Shown here: in pieces, positions 1-7,481 of the stretch
Layout: the number at the start of each line of letters is the position of its first letter
How positions within the stretch are numbered: position 1 is the first letter of the stretch
Assembly (NCBI GenBank): GCA_947627635.1
Contig: CANQWT010000005.1
Coordinates: 1 to 36,924, forward strand
Direction: 5' to 3'
Length of the DNA stretch: 36,924 bases
DNA from: an uncultured Bacilli bacterium
Lineage (GTDB): Bacteria; Bacillota_I; Bacilli_A; RF39; UBA660
Notes under the pieces: generated by a model
Database searches by the model: none
What the model was told of the DNA's origin: nothing
What the model saw: only the letters and a program-made list of their open reading frames with translations
Translations under genes and position numbers: made by a program

Positions 1-49
1 CTTCCTGAGTACTGACTGCGTATTTTTTTCGATTCTTAAATATGGCCAC
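1..49 (-). CDS. 5' end of a gene leaving the window; possibly acetyl-CoA carboxylase carboxyltransferase beta subunit (AccD)
   Basis: Only the first 16 codons are present, reading MAIFKNRKKYAVSTQE from a GTG at 49. An AAGGTG ribosome binding site lies about 5 bases upstream, and an extended -10 box lies further up. The short basic start with a KNRKKYA run resembles the beginning of Firmicute AccD proteins, which usually carry a basic KKKKYA-like stretch before the zinc ribbon. That resemblance is from memory and covers too few residues to be firm. That a gene starts here is well supported; its identity is a guess. Confidence 0.4.
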   Translation of the reverse strand, partial: MAIFKNRKKYAVSTQE

Positions 50-82
50 TTGAATCACCTTCATATACTCTTCTTCTTTATC

Positions 83-91
83 ATTATATCA
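83..91 (-). promoter_or_regulatory. extended -10 promoter of the edge gene
   Basis: On the minus strand TGATATAAT (an extended -10, TGnTATAAT) lies about 35 bases before the GTG start at 49. I see no convincing -35. The same TTTGATATAATG context occurs before the lipoprotein gene at 12529, which suggests a usual housekeeping promoter form in this genome. Confidence 0.55.
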
Positions 92-144
92 AACTTTTTT
101 CTTTACTACTAGCTTTTTTCATATATTTTTTTACGACTTTACTT

Positions 145-177
145 TCAAAAACAAAGATAGGCCTTTTATAGCCTATC
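145..177 (-). terminator. intrinsic terminator after the SASP gene
   Basis: GATAGGC and GCCTATC (156-162 and 171-177) form a perfect 7-bp stem with an 8-base loop. On the minus strand it is followed by a T-rich tract (TTTGTTTTTG). It lies 18 bases after the SASP stop and separates it from the edge gene. Confidence 0.8.
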
Positions 178-194
178 GTCTAAGTTAACTAATA

Positions 195-407
195 TTACTT
201 GTTAGTGTAACTTCCGCTTACTTGATTTAATCCATTTTGAACTAAACGACGAGTAATTTCACCACCAACTGAACCGTTAGCACGACTAGTAGCATCTGGT
301 CCAAGGTTTACACCAAATTCGTTAGCGATTTCATATTTCATTTTATCGATAGCTTGTTTAGCTCCTGGAACTCTCATTTTCATTGAACTAGAGTTTTGAC
401 TATTCAT
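195..407 (-). CDS. small acid-soluble spore protein, alpha/beta type
   Basis: A 70-residue DNA-binding protein of the spore core, which coats DNA in A-like form and is cut by the germination protease [13 protein letters not shown] fits the GPR cleavage region (consensus E-I-A-x-E-F/L-G). The later [20 protein letters not shown] matches the second conserved block, which contacts DNA. I chose ATG 407 because AGGAGG ends 8 bases upstream; the GTG at 416 lies inside that ribosome binding site. It is monocistronic, with its own terminator. It sits next to thiI, as sspA does in B. subtilis (from memory). Direct evidence that this lineage makes or made endospores. Confidence 0.95.
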   Translation of the reverse strand: MNSQNSSSMKMRVPGAKQAIDKMKYEIANEFGVNLGPDATSRANGSVGGEITRRLVQNGLNQVSGSYTNK

Positions 408-428
408 ATTTTTCACCTCCTACACTAA

Positions 429-457
429 TAGCTTGTGAAAAATACAAATTTTGATAC
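429..457 (-). promoter_or_regulatory. candidate sigma-G-type promoter of the SASP gene
   Basis: On the minus strand GTATC (457-453), a 17-base spacer and CAAGCTA (435-429) loosely fit the sigma-G pattern (GHATR and CATnHTA), each with one mismatch. SASP genes are classic forespore sigma-G targets, so a site is expected here; the match itself is weak. Confidence 0.25.
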
Positions 458-491
458 TGGAAATTTATTCCACTAAATTTTTTATAATTTC

Positions 492-1679
492 TTATAAAAA
501 TGCTTTAAATTCTTCTTGTTCTTCGCATCCTACCTTTATCACAAAAGTATTTTCAACCACTTCATCCAAAAGTTTTTCAAAATTTAAATTTTTTTCAATT
601 GCAAGACAAGTATCAAGCGTAGGGTTAATAACTGGATGCTTTGGAACAAAAACAGTACAACAGTCTTCATATGGTAAAATACTGATATCATAAGTTCCAA
701 TGTCTCTTGCAATATCCATAATTTCTAATTTATCAAGGCAGGCAACAGGACGAATGACTGGAAAGTTCGTAACAGCATTGATAACTTTCATCGAAGAAAG
801 AGTTTGAGAAGCTACTTGTCCTATCGATTCTCCGTTAATAATACATTTTGCTTTTTGTTTTTTACAAAGTCTTTCCATAATTCGATACATCATTCTTCGC
901 ATAATTGTAATCGTATAATCTGGTTTTCCATTTTTATAAATTTCTTCTTGGATTTTTGTAAAAGGAACAACATGAAGTTTCACATCACCTTGATATTTTG
1001 CTAAAACTCTCGCCAAAGAAATGACTTTTTCTCGTGCTTCTAAAGAAGTGTGAGGAAGAGCTTCAAAATAGACAGCTTCTAATTTGATACCTCTTTTTTG
1101 CGCAAGATATCCTGCAACAGGAGAATCAATTCCTCCACTCAGCATCAAAAGTCCTGTTCCTTGTACTCCCGTTGGATAACCACCCAAACCTTTATAGGAA
1201 TTAGTATAAATAAAAGCTTCCTTGTCTCTTATTTCCACATGAATTGTTAGAGTTGGATGGTGAACATCTACTCGTTTATTCTCACTATTTTTTAAAACAA
1301 CTCCACCTAAAACTTTTGCAAATTCCTGGGAAGTCAAAGGAAAAGCTTTATTGCTCCTTTTCACTTCTACTTTAAAGGTATCAAAATCTTCGCTTTTTAT
1401 AACTTCTTTTACCATTTCAGTGATTTCTTCTTCAATTGGCAAAACTTTATAAGCAATATTATAAGCATGTATTCCAAAGATAGTCTGTAATTTTTCTAAA
1501 ACTTGACTGAAATGTTCCTCATCCACTCTTATCAACATTCTTGACAAATCTCTTTGAATTTGAACATTCAAATTTTTTAACTGACTAGAAATACGGTCTA
1601 AAAGTGCTTTTACAAAATAGCTGCGATTTTTCTTTTTCGTTGTTAGTTCACCATACTTAATTAAAATGACTTTCTCCAT
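492..1679 (-). CDS. thiI: tRNA 4-thiouridine synthetase ThiI (short form, no rhodanese domain)
   Basis: A 395-residue cytosolic enzyme that adenylates U8 of tRNA and installs sulfur as 4-thiouridine. An N-terminal ferredoxin-like domain and a THUMP domain (roughly 60-165) precede the ATP-pyrophosphatase domain, whose PP-loop reads SGGIDSP at residues 181-187. Homologues with the extra rhodanese domain are about 480 residues; this protein ends without it, as in Bacillus. In that form the dedicated NifZ-type cysteine desulfurase passes sulfur straight to ThiI. That desulfurase gene is immediately upstream and overlaps this start by one base (TAATG), implying translational coupling. A role in thiamine thiazole synthesis is less likely without rhodanese. 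Confidence 0.96.
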   Translation of the reverse strand: MEKVILIKYGELTTKKKNRSYFVKALLDRISSQLKNLNVQIQRDLSRMLIRVDEEHFSQVLEKLQTIFGIHAYNIAYKVLPIEEEITEMVKEVIKSEDFDTFKVEVKRSNKAFPLTSQEFAKVLGGVVLKNSENKRVDVHHPTLTIHVEIRDKEAFIYTNSYKGLGGYPTGVQGTGLLMLSGGIDSPVAGYLAQKRGIKLEAVYFEALPHTSLEAREKVISLARVLAKYQGDVKLHVVPFTKIQEEIYKNGKPDYTITIMRRMMYRIMERLCKKQKAKCIINGESIGQVASQTLSSMKVINAVTNFPVIRPVACLDKLEIMDIARDIGTYDISILPYEDCCTVFVPKHPVINPTLDTCLAIEKNLNFEKLLDEVVENTFVIKVGCEEQEEFKAFL

Positions 1680-2812
1680 TAGTTTGCTCCTTTCTTAAAA
1701 TTTAATACAGCAAGTTCTTCTTTTAAAATTTTTAAAAATTGTTCTACTTCTTCTAAGGTATTATCTTTAGAAAAACTGACCCTAATAGAATGTGATGCGA
1801 CAATATCATCCTTCATAAGAGCTTTTAATACCTCACTTTGGTTTCCTTTAGAACAAGCTGTTTTGGTAGAAACATACACTTCTCTTTCTGAAAGTGCATG
1901 TAAAAGTGTTTCTGATTTGACAGTTGGAATACTAAAATTGACAATATATGGACTTCCTGCTTGATAACTATTGATGATAATACCGTCTATTTCTTGTAAT
2001 CCTTGTTCTAATTTTTCTTTGAGTTTGGAAACATGCTTAAAAGATAGAGTTTCACTTTCTTTTGCGAGACGAAGTGCCTTTGAAAAACTTGCGATAAGTG
2101 CAGGAGAAGGTGTCCCAGCTCGATAAATGCTTTGACTTTTTCCACCAAAAATAAGTGGAACTAATTGGATTTGTGCTTTTTTAACAAGACAAGCAATTCC
2201 TTTTAAACCAAAAAATTTATGTGCACTGCAAGTAAGCAAGTCAATGTTTTCTAAGGAAATAGGTAGTTTTCCAATGCTTTGTGTTGCATCCACATGAAAG
2301 AACGTTTTCGGATAATTTTGGATGATTTTTCCAATTTCTTCCACATTTTGTATAATACCAACTTCACTATTGACATGTTGAATACTGACAAGCAAAGGTT
2401 CACTTTCTAATTCTTTTTGTAAATCTTCTAAATCAATTTGTCCATTTTCTTGAAGTTTTAAGTAATGTATTTCTACTCCATTTTTTTCTAAATCATTGAA
2501 AAGCACTTGAAGAGATGCATGTTCTAGTGGAGTTGTTACTATTTTTTTGTTCCGAAAAGGATATGCTTTTAATATTCCTTGGACTGCCATATTATTTGCT
2601 TCACTAGCACTAGATGTAAAAATCACTTCTTCTTGCTTTACAGAAAGTAAATCTGCAACTTGTTTTGTTGCCTCATCTATCAACTTCTTTGCTTGATAAC
2701 CTAGTTGGTGCATCGAATTTGGATTTCCTATAAACTTCTTAGTTACTTCTGTAAATGTATCTAAAACTTCTTCATTTGGAATTGTTGTGGAAGCATTATC
2801 AAAATAAATCAT
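1679..2812 (-). CDS. cysteine desulfurase, NifS/IscS family (NifZ-like partner of ThiI)
   Basis: A 377-residue PLP enzyme that turns L-cysteine into alanine and an enzyme-bound persulfide. His99 in the LEHAS motif stacks on the cofactor. SAHKFFGLKG carries the Schiff-base lysine (Lys199). The active-site loop STKTACSKG carries the persulfide cysteine (Cys320). Length and motifs fit the IscS/NifS class. The start ATG has a strong AAGGAGGG site 5 bases upstream. It heads a two-gene transcript with thiI, the stop and next start sharing one base, so its likely job is sulfur supply to ThiI for tRNA modification rather than general Fe-S assembly. Confidence 0.95.
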   Translation of the reverse strand: MIYFDNASTTIPNEEVLDTFTEVTKKFIGNPNSMHQLGYQAKKLIDEATKQVADLLSVKQEEVIFTSSASEANNMAVQGILKAYPFRNKKIVTTPLEHASLQVLFNDLEKNGVEIHYLKLQENGQIDLEDLQKELESEPLLVSIQHVNSEVGIIQNVEEIGKIIQNYPKTFFHVDATQSIGKLPISLENIDLLTCSAHKFFGLKGIACLVKKAQIQLVPLIFGGKSQSIYRAGTPSPALIASFSKALRLAKESETLSFKHVSKLKEKLEQGLQEIDGIIINSYQAGSPYIVNFSIPTVKSETLLHALSEREVYVSTKTACSKGNQSEVLKALMKDDIVASHSIRVSFSKDNTLEEVEQFLKILKEELAVLNFKKGAN

Positions 2813-2837
2813 AGTAACCCTCCTTTTTTCTTGTTTT

Positions 2838-2843
2838 ATTATA
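2838..2843 (-). promoter_or_regulatory. -10 box of the cysteine desulfurase-thiI transcript
   Basis: TATAAT on the minus strand lies 26 bases before the start codon. The upstream -35 region is poor. It sits just after the terminator of the ezrA/pilin transcript, so this pair is transcribed separately. Confidence 0.5.
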
Positions 2844-2855
2844 CAATTAAATACT

Positions 2856-2882
2856 CAAAAAAGAAAGCATTAACGCTTTCCT
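2856..2882 (-). terminator. terminator of the ezrA - pilin-like transcript
   Basis: GAAAGC/GCTTTC (2863-2868 and 2875-2880) form a hairpin with a 6-base loop, followed on the minus strand by a run of six T. It lies about 30 bases past the pilin-like stop. Confidence 0.8.
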
Positions 2883-2912
2883 TATCTATAATATATCCTT
2901 AGCAAAGATAGT

Positions 2913-3560
2913 TTAATACTCAACTGTCTTTACTTTCTTTTCACTTCGATAGTAAGTTTTTTCCACAACTTTCAAATCTTTTTTGATTTCTTCAACGCTT
3001 TGATATTTTTTTAAGAGTGTTTCATTGACTGTTTCAATAAATAAAGCTTCTTCTAAATCTTTTTCTAATACGTCTTTATTATCCTTTTGATAATTATAGA
3101 AAGTTCTTTCAACGTCTTTTTTACTTTCTCTTTTCGTTTTCCAGTCTGAAACTTCATAAATATCGGCTTTCGTATCTCCTAATGCCATATTTTGAATGAC
3201 CATATTCCCACACCGTAAATCAACGAATTTCTTATCATCTTCAAAAACAACTTTAGACTCTTCTCTATTACAGTATCTGTCGCCATCAAATGGATTTTTG
3301 ATATCAACAACAATTCCTTCTTCTATCATTTTTGACAAGTAGAGACTTGTTGATGCATCTTCTGCATCTTCAAGCATTTGCATTGATATAGCATTTGTTC
3401 CCATCATCTTAGCATTGTATGCGAAAACTTTATACTTTTCACCCTTTTGACTATTAAGAGCAATTTGTAAAACGATAAAGGATAAAATTAAAGTGACCAT
3501 AGCCATGGTTAAAAGTTCGTAAGCACCAAACCCCTTATTGGATAGCTTCTTACTTACCAT
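2913..3560 (-). CDS. orphan type IV pilin-like (prepilin N-terminus) protein
   Basis: A 215-residue protein whose N-terminus, NKGFGAYELLTMAMVTLILS, is a textbook class III prepilin signal. A short basic leader ends in Gly10, the mature protein would start at Phe11, Glu is at +5 (Glu15), and a hydrophobic helix follows. A prepilin peptidase would cut after Gly10. The soluble part has an NPFDGDRYCN segment and a second Cys in LRCGN, a possible disulfide, then a charged helical tail. It starts within the last 11 bases of ezrA, so the two are co-translated. No pilus assembly ATPase, platform protein or peptidase is in this window. A role with EzrA at the division site is inference. Confidence 0.75.
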   Translation of the reverse strand: MVSKKLSNKGFGAYELLTMAMVTLILSFIVLQIALNSQKGEKYKVFAYNAKMMGTNAISMQMLEDAEDASTSLYLSKMIEEGIVVDIKNPFDGDRYCNREESKVVFEDDKKFVDLRCGNMVIQNMALGDTKADIYEVSDWKTKRESKKDVERTFYNYQKDNKDVLEKDLEEALFIETVNETLLKKYQSVEEIKKDLKVVEKTYYRSEKKVKTVEY

Positions 3561-5262
3561 AGAGTGATAACACCTTCTTCTCTATATTTTCATCAACCTG
3601 CTTTAGAGTTTTCAGACTTAATGATAAACTTGTTTTATAGTCTCCCTTTAGGAATAACTCACTTGCTTCATCAAGGCTTGTTTGAATATCACTATGTAAT
3701 AGGCGATAACGATTTCCATAAACGATAGTTTGTTCACAAATCTTTGCGGTACGTATCATATCTTCTGTTGTCGCAAGTAGTTTTAAAACAAGGTCTCTTG
3801 CTGTATCTACTCTTGTATTGAGTGTTTTGATAACAATAGGTTTCTTAGAAAGTTCTTTTACAACTTCTTTAATCGCTTCATTTGCTTCTTCAAGTTCTAC
3901 AAAATAATGGTCACTAATTAAAGGCAATTTAAAGGTTCGCATTTTAAACTTACATTCTTTTAATAATCGTTCAATTTCTTCAAGTTGTTCTTTAGCTCGT
4001 TGTTCATCATCATACATGTTTCCAAGTGATTTTAAAGCAACATCAAAAGATGCTTCTACTTGCTTTAAACGTAAAGTTAACTCATCCAGTTCTTTGGTTA
4101 CTTGTGAATATGGTGATGCTTTGGCTTCTACTTTATCTGTTAGCTTTTTATAATCATCACGAATAACTGTTAAAGTTTTATTAACTTCATCGATAATCTT
4201 GACATCTTCTTCTTTTAAATCATACATGGACTTAATATCACTTAATTGCAAATAAACGTCGGAAATTAGTTTTCCTGTTTTATCTAATTTATTTGAAAAA
4301 TCTTCAAGTCCTTCTTCATATACTTTTCTTGAAAGTCTCTCTTTTTCAAAATCAACAAAGATAGAATCTAAATAATCTAAAATAGTTTTCAACTCAAACA
4401 TACAGTCTTCTAAGTTTAAAACTCGAATACGGTCTAAAATGGTATCTACATTTTTTTTAGCTTCTTTCAAATTATAATCTAAGTTCATGTATTCGATAGG
4501 ATAACCTTTTTTGACCATTTCTTCTTCAGTTTCTTTAATCTCATCAATGCGTTTTGGTATCATTTGTTTACACATTAGCATTAAATCTGGAACTTCTTCA
4601 ACAATAATTCCCATATGTTCTATCATTGTATCAAGGGCTTTAACAATATGAACAACTTCATTGTATTCGTTTCGTTCCATACTTTGTTCAAAATCTAGGA
4701 AACGTTTTTCAATATTTTCAAGTTGTAAGGAAATGGCATCTTGCATTTCTTCATAAAGTTTTTTATGAGCATTATATTCACTATTCAACTGTCGATATTT
4801 TGTTTTTAATTTTGTAATAATACTTCTATATTTTTCTTCGCTTAAAGTAATTTCTTTAACTTGGTCTAATAAATGGTCTGCCATTTCTTTAACACGATAG
4901 GTCTCAAGTTCAATTTTAGCAATTTTCCGCTTTGCTTGGTCGTAATCTTTCTTTTCGATAGCATCATCTAATTCAATGAGTAAATCATCAATAACTGGTA
5001 GTTCTTCCTCCTTAATAATGGAAAACTTTTCTTGCCATTTCTGATATTTTTCTTCCATCTTTTCATTTTTAATGATTGGTTCTAGCTTAGATAGTTCTAA
5101 TAAAACTGGAGTACTGCCAATTAAGTTCTTTTCTCGCTCTAGTAATTCTCTAATTTTTTCATATCGTGTACGTCTTCTTTTTTTTACAAGGAAAAAAAGT
5201 ACCAATAAAATTATTGATATTACGATTATAATTGTGCCAATAATCAATAATTTGCCCTGCAT
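3550..5262 (-). CDS. ezrA: septation ring formation regulator EzrA
   Basis: A 570-residue division protein with one N-terminal membrane segment (LLIIGTIIIVISIILLVLFF), then a basic stop-transfer KKRRRTR, and the rest all coiled coil, matching the spectrin-like repeats of EzrA. Family members regulate FtsZ ring position and link it to wall synthesis; their usual length is about 560-575. I chose ATG 5262 over the GTG at 5271 because GAGGTGG lies 5 bases ahead of the former and contains the latter. The next gene (pilin-like) overlaps its end by 11 bases. It is divergent from rpsD, with its own TTTCAA-17-TATGAT promoter. Confidence 0.95.
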   Translation of the reverse strand: MQGKLLIIGTIIIVISIILLVLFFLVKKRRRTRYEKIRELLEREKNLIGSTPVLLELSKLEPIIKNEKMEEKYQKWQEKFSIIKEEELPVIDDLLIELDDAIEKKDYDQAKRKIAKIELETYRVKEMADHLLDQVKEITLSEEKYRSIITKLKTKYRQLNSEYNAHKKLYEEMQDAISLQLENIEKRFLDFEQSMERNEYNEVVHIVKALDTMIEHMGIIVEEVPDLMLMCKQMIPKRIDEIKETEEEMVKKGYPIEYMNLDYNLKEAKKNVDTILDRIRVLNLEDCMFELKTILDYLDSIFVDFEKERLSRKVYEEGLEDFSNKLDKTGKLISDVYLQLSDIKSMYDLKEEDVKIIDEVNKTLTVIRDDYKKLTDKVEAKASPYSQVTKELDELTLRLKQVEASFDVALKSLGNMYDDEQRAKEQLEEIERLLKECKFKMRTFKLPLISDHYFVELEEANEAIKEVVKELSKKPIVIKTLNTRVDTARDLVLKLLATTEDMIRTAKICEQTIVYGNRYRLLHSDIQTSLDEASELFLKGDYKTSLSLSLKTLKQVDENIEKKVLSLYGK

Positions 5263-5285
5263 CTTTTCCACCTCGTATTATTTAT

Positions 5286-5314
5286 ATCATATCAAATTAT
5301 CACTTTTTTTGAAA
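5286..5314 (-). promoter_or_regulatory. sigma-A promoter of ezrA
   Basis: TTTCAA (5314-5309), a 17-base spacer and TATGAT (5291-5286) preceded by TGA, i.e. an extended -10, on the minus strand. It lies about 25 bases before the ezrA start. Confidence 0.6.
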
Positions 5315-5353
5315 GGCTTTTCTTGAAGAAACGGGAAAAATTAGTGGATGTTG

Positions 5354-5382
5354 TTGACAAAGATGCATTTTTTCTTTATAAT
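5354..5382 (+). promoter_or_regulatory. consensus sigma-A promoter of rpsD
   Basis: TTGACA (5354-5359) and TATAAT (5377-5382) separated by exactly 17 bases: a perfect consensus, the strongest promoter in the window. Transcription should start near 5389, leaving a leader of about 150 bases. Confidence 0.92.
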
Positions 5383-5388
5383 CTAACT

Positions 5389-5530
5389 TGCATATTCAAA
5401 GAAACAGCATGCTTTTAGATGATTTAATGTGTTATTTAGACAAGTAACCTTTGCTGTTAGGCGAAGAGTAACTCCCTAAGTCATTAGGAAAGCAATTAGT
5501 TCCTATGGATTTGTAATCTATAGAAAGGAG
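5389..5530 (+). promoter_or_regulatory. rpsD 5' leader, probable S4 autoregulatory RNA
   Basis: About 150 bases separate the predicted start site from rpsD, with no ORF. The stretch contains short complementary segments (for example GTTAGG/CCTAAG and AATTAG/CTATGG regions near 5455-5505) and runs into the AAAGGAG ribosome site. In B. subtilis S4 represses its own mRNA through such a leader. That this one does the same is inference from gene identity and leader length; I have not folded it. Confidence 0.5.
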
Positions 5531-5537
5531 ATTAAAC

Positions 5538-6140
5538 ATGTCAAGATATACTGGACCTGAATATAAAAGAAGTCGTCGTGTTGGTTTTTCTCTTAGTGAA
5601 ACTGGTCGTGAACTTGCTCGTCGTCCTTATGGACCTGGACAACATGGAAATGCACGTAAAGGAAAAGCATCTGATTACGGAACACAATTAAAAGAAAAAC
5701 AAAAAGTACGTTTTATGTATGGACTTTCTGAACGTCAATTTAGAAAGACATTTGATGAAGCTTCAAAAGTAAAAGGTATTACTGGTGAAAACTTCTTAAG
5801 ATTCTTAGAGTCACGTTTAGATAACTTAGTTTATCGTATGGGTTTTGCAACAACTCGTCGTGGAGCAAGACAACTTGTCAATCATGGTCATATTACAGTT
5901 GATGGTAAAAAAGTTGATATTCCATCATTCCGTGTAAAACCTGGTTCAACAATTGCTTTAAAAGAAAACTCTCGTGACCACAAGGCTGTTAAAGAAGCAC
6001 TTGAAAAGGTAACAAGCCGTGTTGAATTTGTTACTTTTGATGAAGGAAAACTTGAAGGAACTTATGTAAGATATCCTGAACGTTCTGAATTGAACGCAGA
6101 TATTAACGAAGCACTCATCGTTGAATTCTACAATAAGTAA
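5538..6140 (+). CDS. rpsD: 30S ribosomal protein S4
   Basis: A 200-residue primary 16S rRNA-binding protein that nucleates assembly of the 30S body. The N-terminal [14 protein letters not shown] block and the S4 RNA-binding domain (around 90-150, [20 protein letters not shown] then NHGHITVDG) are clear, and the C-terminal [19 protein letters not shown] matches the family. The N-terminus lacks the four zinc cysteines, so it is the C-minus form. AAAGGAG lies 7 bases ahead of the ATG. It is monocistronic: strong promoter, long leader, and a hairpin terminator right after the stop. It lies between ezrA and tyrS, as in Bacillus. Confidence 0.98.
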   Translation: MSRYTGPEYKRSRRVGFSLSETGRELARRPYGPGQHGNARKGKASDYGTQLKEKQKVRFMYGLSERQFRKTFDEASKVKGITGENFLRFLESRLDNLVYRMGFATTRRGARQLVNHGHITVDGKKVDIPSFRVKPGSTIALKENSRDHKAVKEALEKVTSRVEFVTFDEGKLEGTYVRYPERSELNADINEALIVEFYNK

Positions 6141-6145
6141 AAATT

Positions 6146-6188
6146 AAAAAACTACTCACTGTTAAAGTCAGTAGTTTTTTTGTGTTTT
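6146..6188. terminator. bidirectional terminator between rpsD and the propeller gene
   Basis: ACTACTCAC and GTCAGTAGT (6151-6159 and 6167-6175) pair with one mismatch. T runs follow on the plus strand, and an A-rich flank (T-rich on minus) lies on the other side, so it can end both converging transcripts. Confidence 0.75.
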
Positions 6189-6194
6189 ATTATC

Positions 6195-7466
6195 CTAGTT
6201 TCCCTGATTATCAACTTTGATAATAAACTCTTTCATATCTTTATTGTTTGATAGTTTTTGACCATTGCTCTGTCCTGTTAAATAACAACCATTTTTATCC
6301 TTGATAATGGCACTAAAATAAGTTTCTTTATTTTTTTCTTTCCATTCTTTTGAAGCAATAATCTTTCCATCTTTGGTAAATGATGCAAATATTCCAGTAT
6401 AATCAAAAGCCCTTGTTGCCTCAGTAGAATTTTCCTTATTAAGAACAGCAGTATGTCCTACAAGATAAATCGTATTATTTTGAATAGCAATGTCATTAAA
6501 ACGGCTCATATCATTTTTCTTATAAGTTTTATCCCATAACATTTTACCGTTCTTATCATATTTTACAAGCAAAGCTTCAGTATGATAATCTTCTTTATCT
6601 TCACTACTCTTCTTACTTCCTACTACAATATAATTTCCACCTAGTTCTTCTATCGCAGAAAAACCAATGGTATCTGTACTACTATAATTCTTAGAGAAAA
6701 TACGTTTTCCATTCAAGTCATATTTTACAAAAATACCTGTTCTTGCCGCATCTTTTCCTACAACATAAATGGCATTATTCTCTTCATCAATTAGTAAATC
6801 ATTAAATGTTCCTGATTTACTACCACCATAGTTTGCTCTCCATACTTCTTTATCATCTTTAGAGTAGCGAATAATAATACCACCACCTCTATCATCAAAT
6901 CCTAGTGTCATGTTTTCAAAAATCGTCTGTCCAACTACAATGTAGCCACCATCACTTAAAGGTTTTACCTTTTTGAAAGTCGTATCCGCTAAAACGAGAA
7001 TTTCTTTTTTATCTAATACTTTTCCATCTTTATTATACTTTACAATAATACCGGTTCCAGTATTTTCCTTATTATCTTGTTTTGTCTTCTCATATTGACC
7101 TACCGCCACATAGTTTTTTCCAACTTTAGAGACATCATTATAAATACTGTTGTAGCCATCAAGGAAAGCTTCTTCAACTAATAATTTCCCATCTTTGTTA
7201 TATCTTGCAAAGCGTGCTTTTTGATAACCTTTTTGATAGCCAATTTTACTCTTTTTAAAATCACTAGAGCCAACTAAATAAAAGTCAGTACCATCTTTTA
7301 TAAAAGTTGAAGCAACACTACTATAAACTTTTTTTGCTTCACGAGAACAGTAAAGATATGCCAGATAAATTCCTTCTATAAGCAGTACAATAACACATAA
7401 AATTGCCAATACTTTCAAAACTTTAGAAAGCTTTTGTTTTGATAATTTTCTATCTTTTTTTTCCAT
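6195..7466 (-). CDS. membrane-anchored repeat protein, probable extracellular beta-propeller
   Basis: About 423 residues with an N-terminal membrane anchor (KVLAILCVIVLLIEGIYLAYLY) and a large outside domain. The outside part is built of about six repeats of roughly 50 residues. Each has a YxVVGQ-like strand and a KYNKDGKVL-like strand, with variants RYSKDDKEVW, KYDLNGKRIF, KYDKNGKMLW and SFTKDGKII. This pattern is typical of beta-propeller blades. No catalytic motif is visible and I cannot name a function. ATG 7466 is preferred: the ATG at 7478 directly abuts the AAAGG ribosome site. It is the third gene of the T-box-controlled aminopeptidase - tyrS transcript, 15 bases after tyrS. Confidence 0.7.
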   Translation of the reverse strand: MEKKDRKLSKQKLSKVLKVLAILCVIVLLIEGIYLAYLYCSREAKKVYSSVASTFIKDGTDFYLVGSSDFKKSKIGYQKGYQKARFARYNKDGKLLVEEAFLDGYNSIYNDVSKVGKNYVAVGQYEKTKQDNKENTGTGIIVKYNKDGKVLDKKEILVLADTTFKKVKPLSDGGYIVVGQTIFENMTLGFDDRGGGIIIRYSKDDKEVWRANYGGSKSGTFNDLLIDEENNAIYVVGKDAARTGIFVKYDLNGKRIFSKNYSSTDTIGFSAIEELGGNYIVVGSKKSSEDKEDYHTEALLVKYDKNGKMLWDKTYKKNDMSRFNDIAIQNNTIYLVGHTAVLNKENSTEATRAFDYTGIFASFTKDGKIIASKEWKEKNKETYFSAIIKDKNGCYLTGQSNGQKLSNNKDMKEFIIKVDNQGN

Positions 7467-7481
7467 ACAACATTCCATCCT

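Noticed and set aside
408-416. GTG start giving three extra residues on the SASP
   Set aside because: The GTG is part of the AGGAGGTG ribosome binding site; ATG 407 has proper spacing. The same reasoning removes the GTG at 5271 (ezrA) and at 35308 (SpoIID-like).
479-500. Inverted repeat at the thiI stop as a terminator
   Set aside because: The stem is only A-T pairs, overlaps the stop codon and lacks a T run downstream.
451-1004. Plus-strand frames opposite thiI
   Set aside because: Antisense shadows of a clear thiI gene with no ribosome site or family resemblance.
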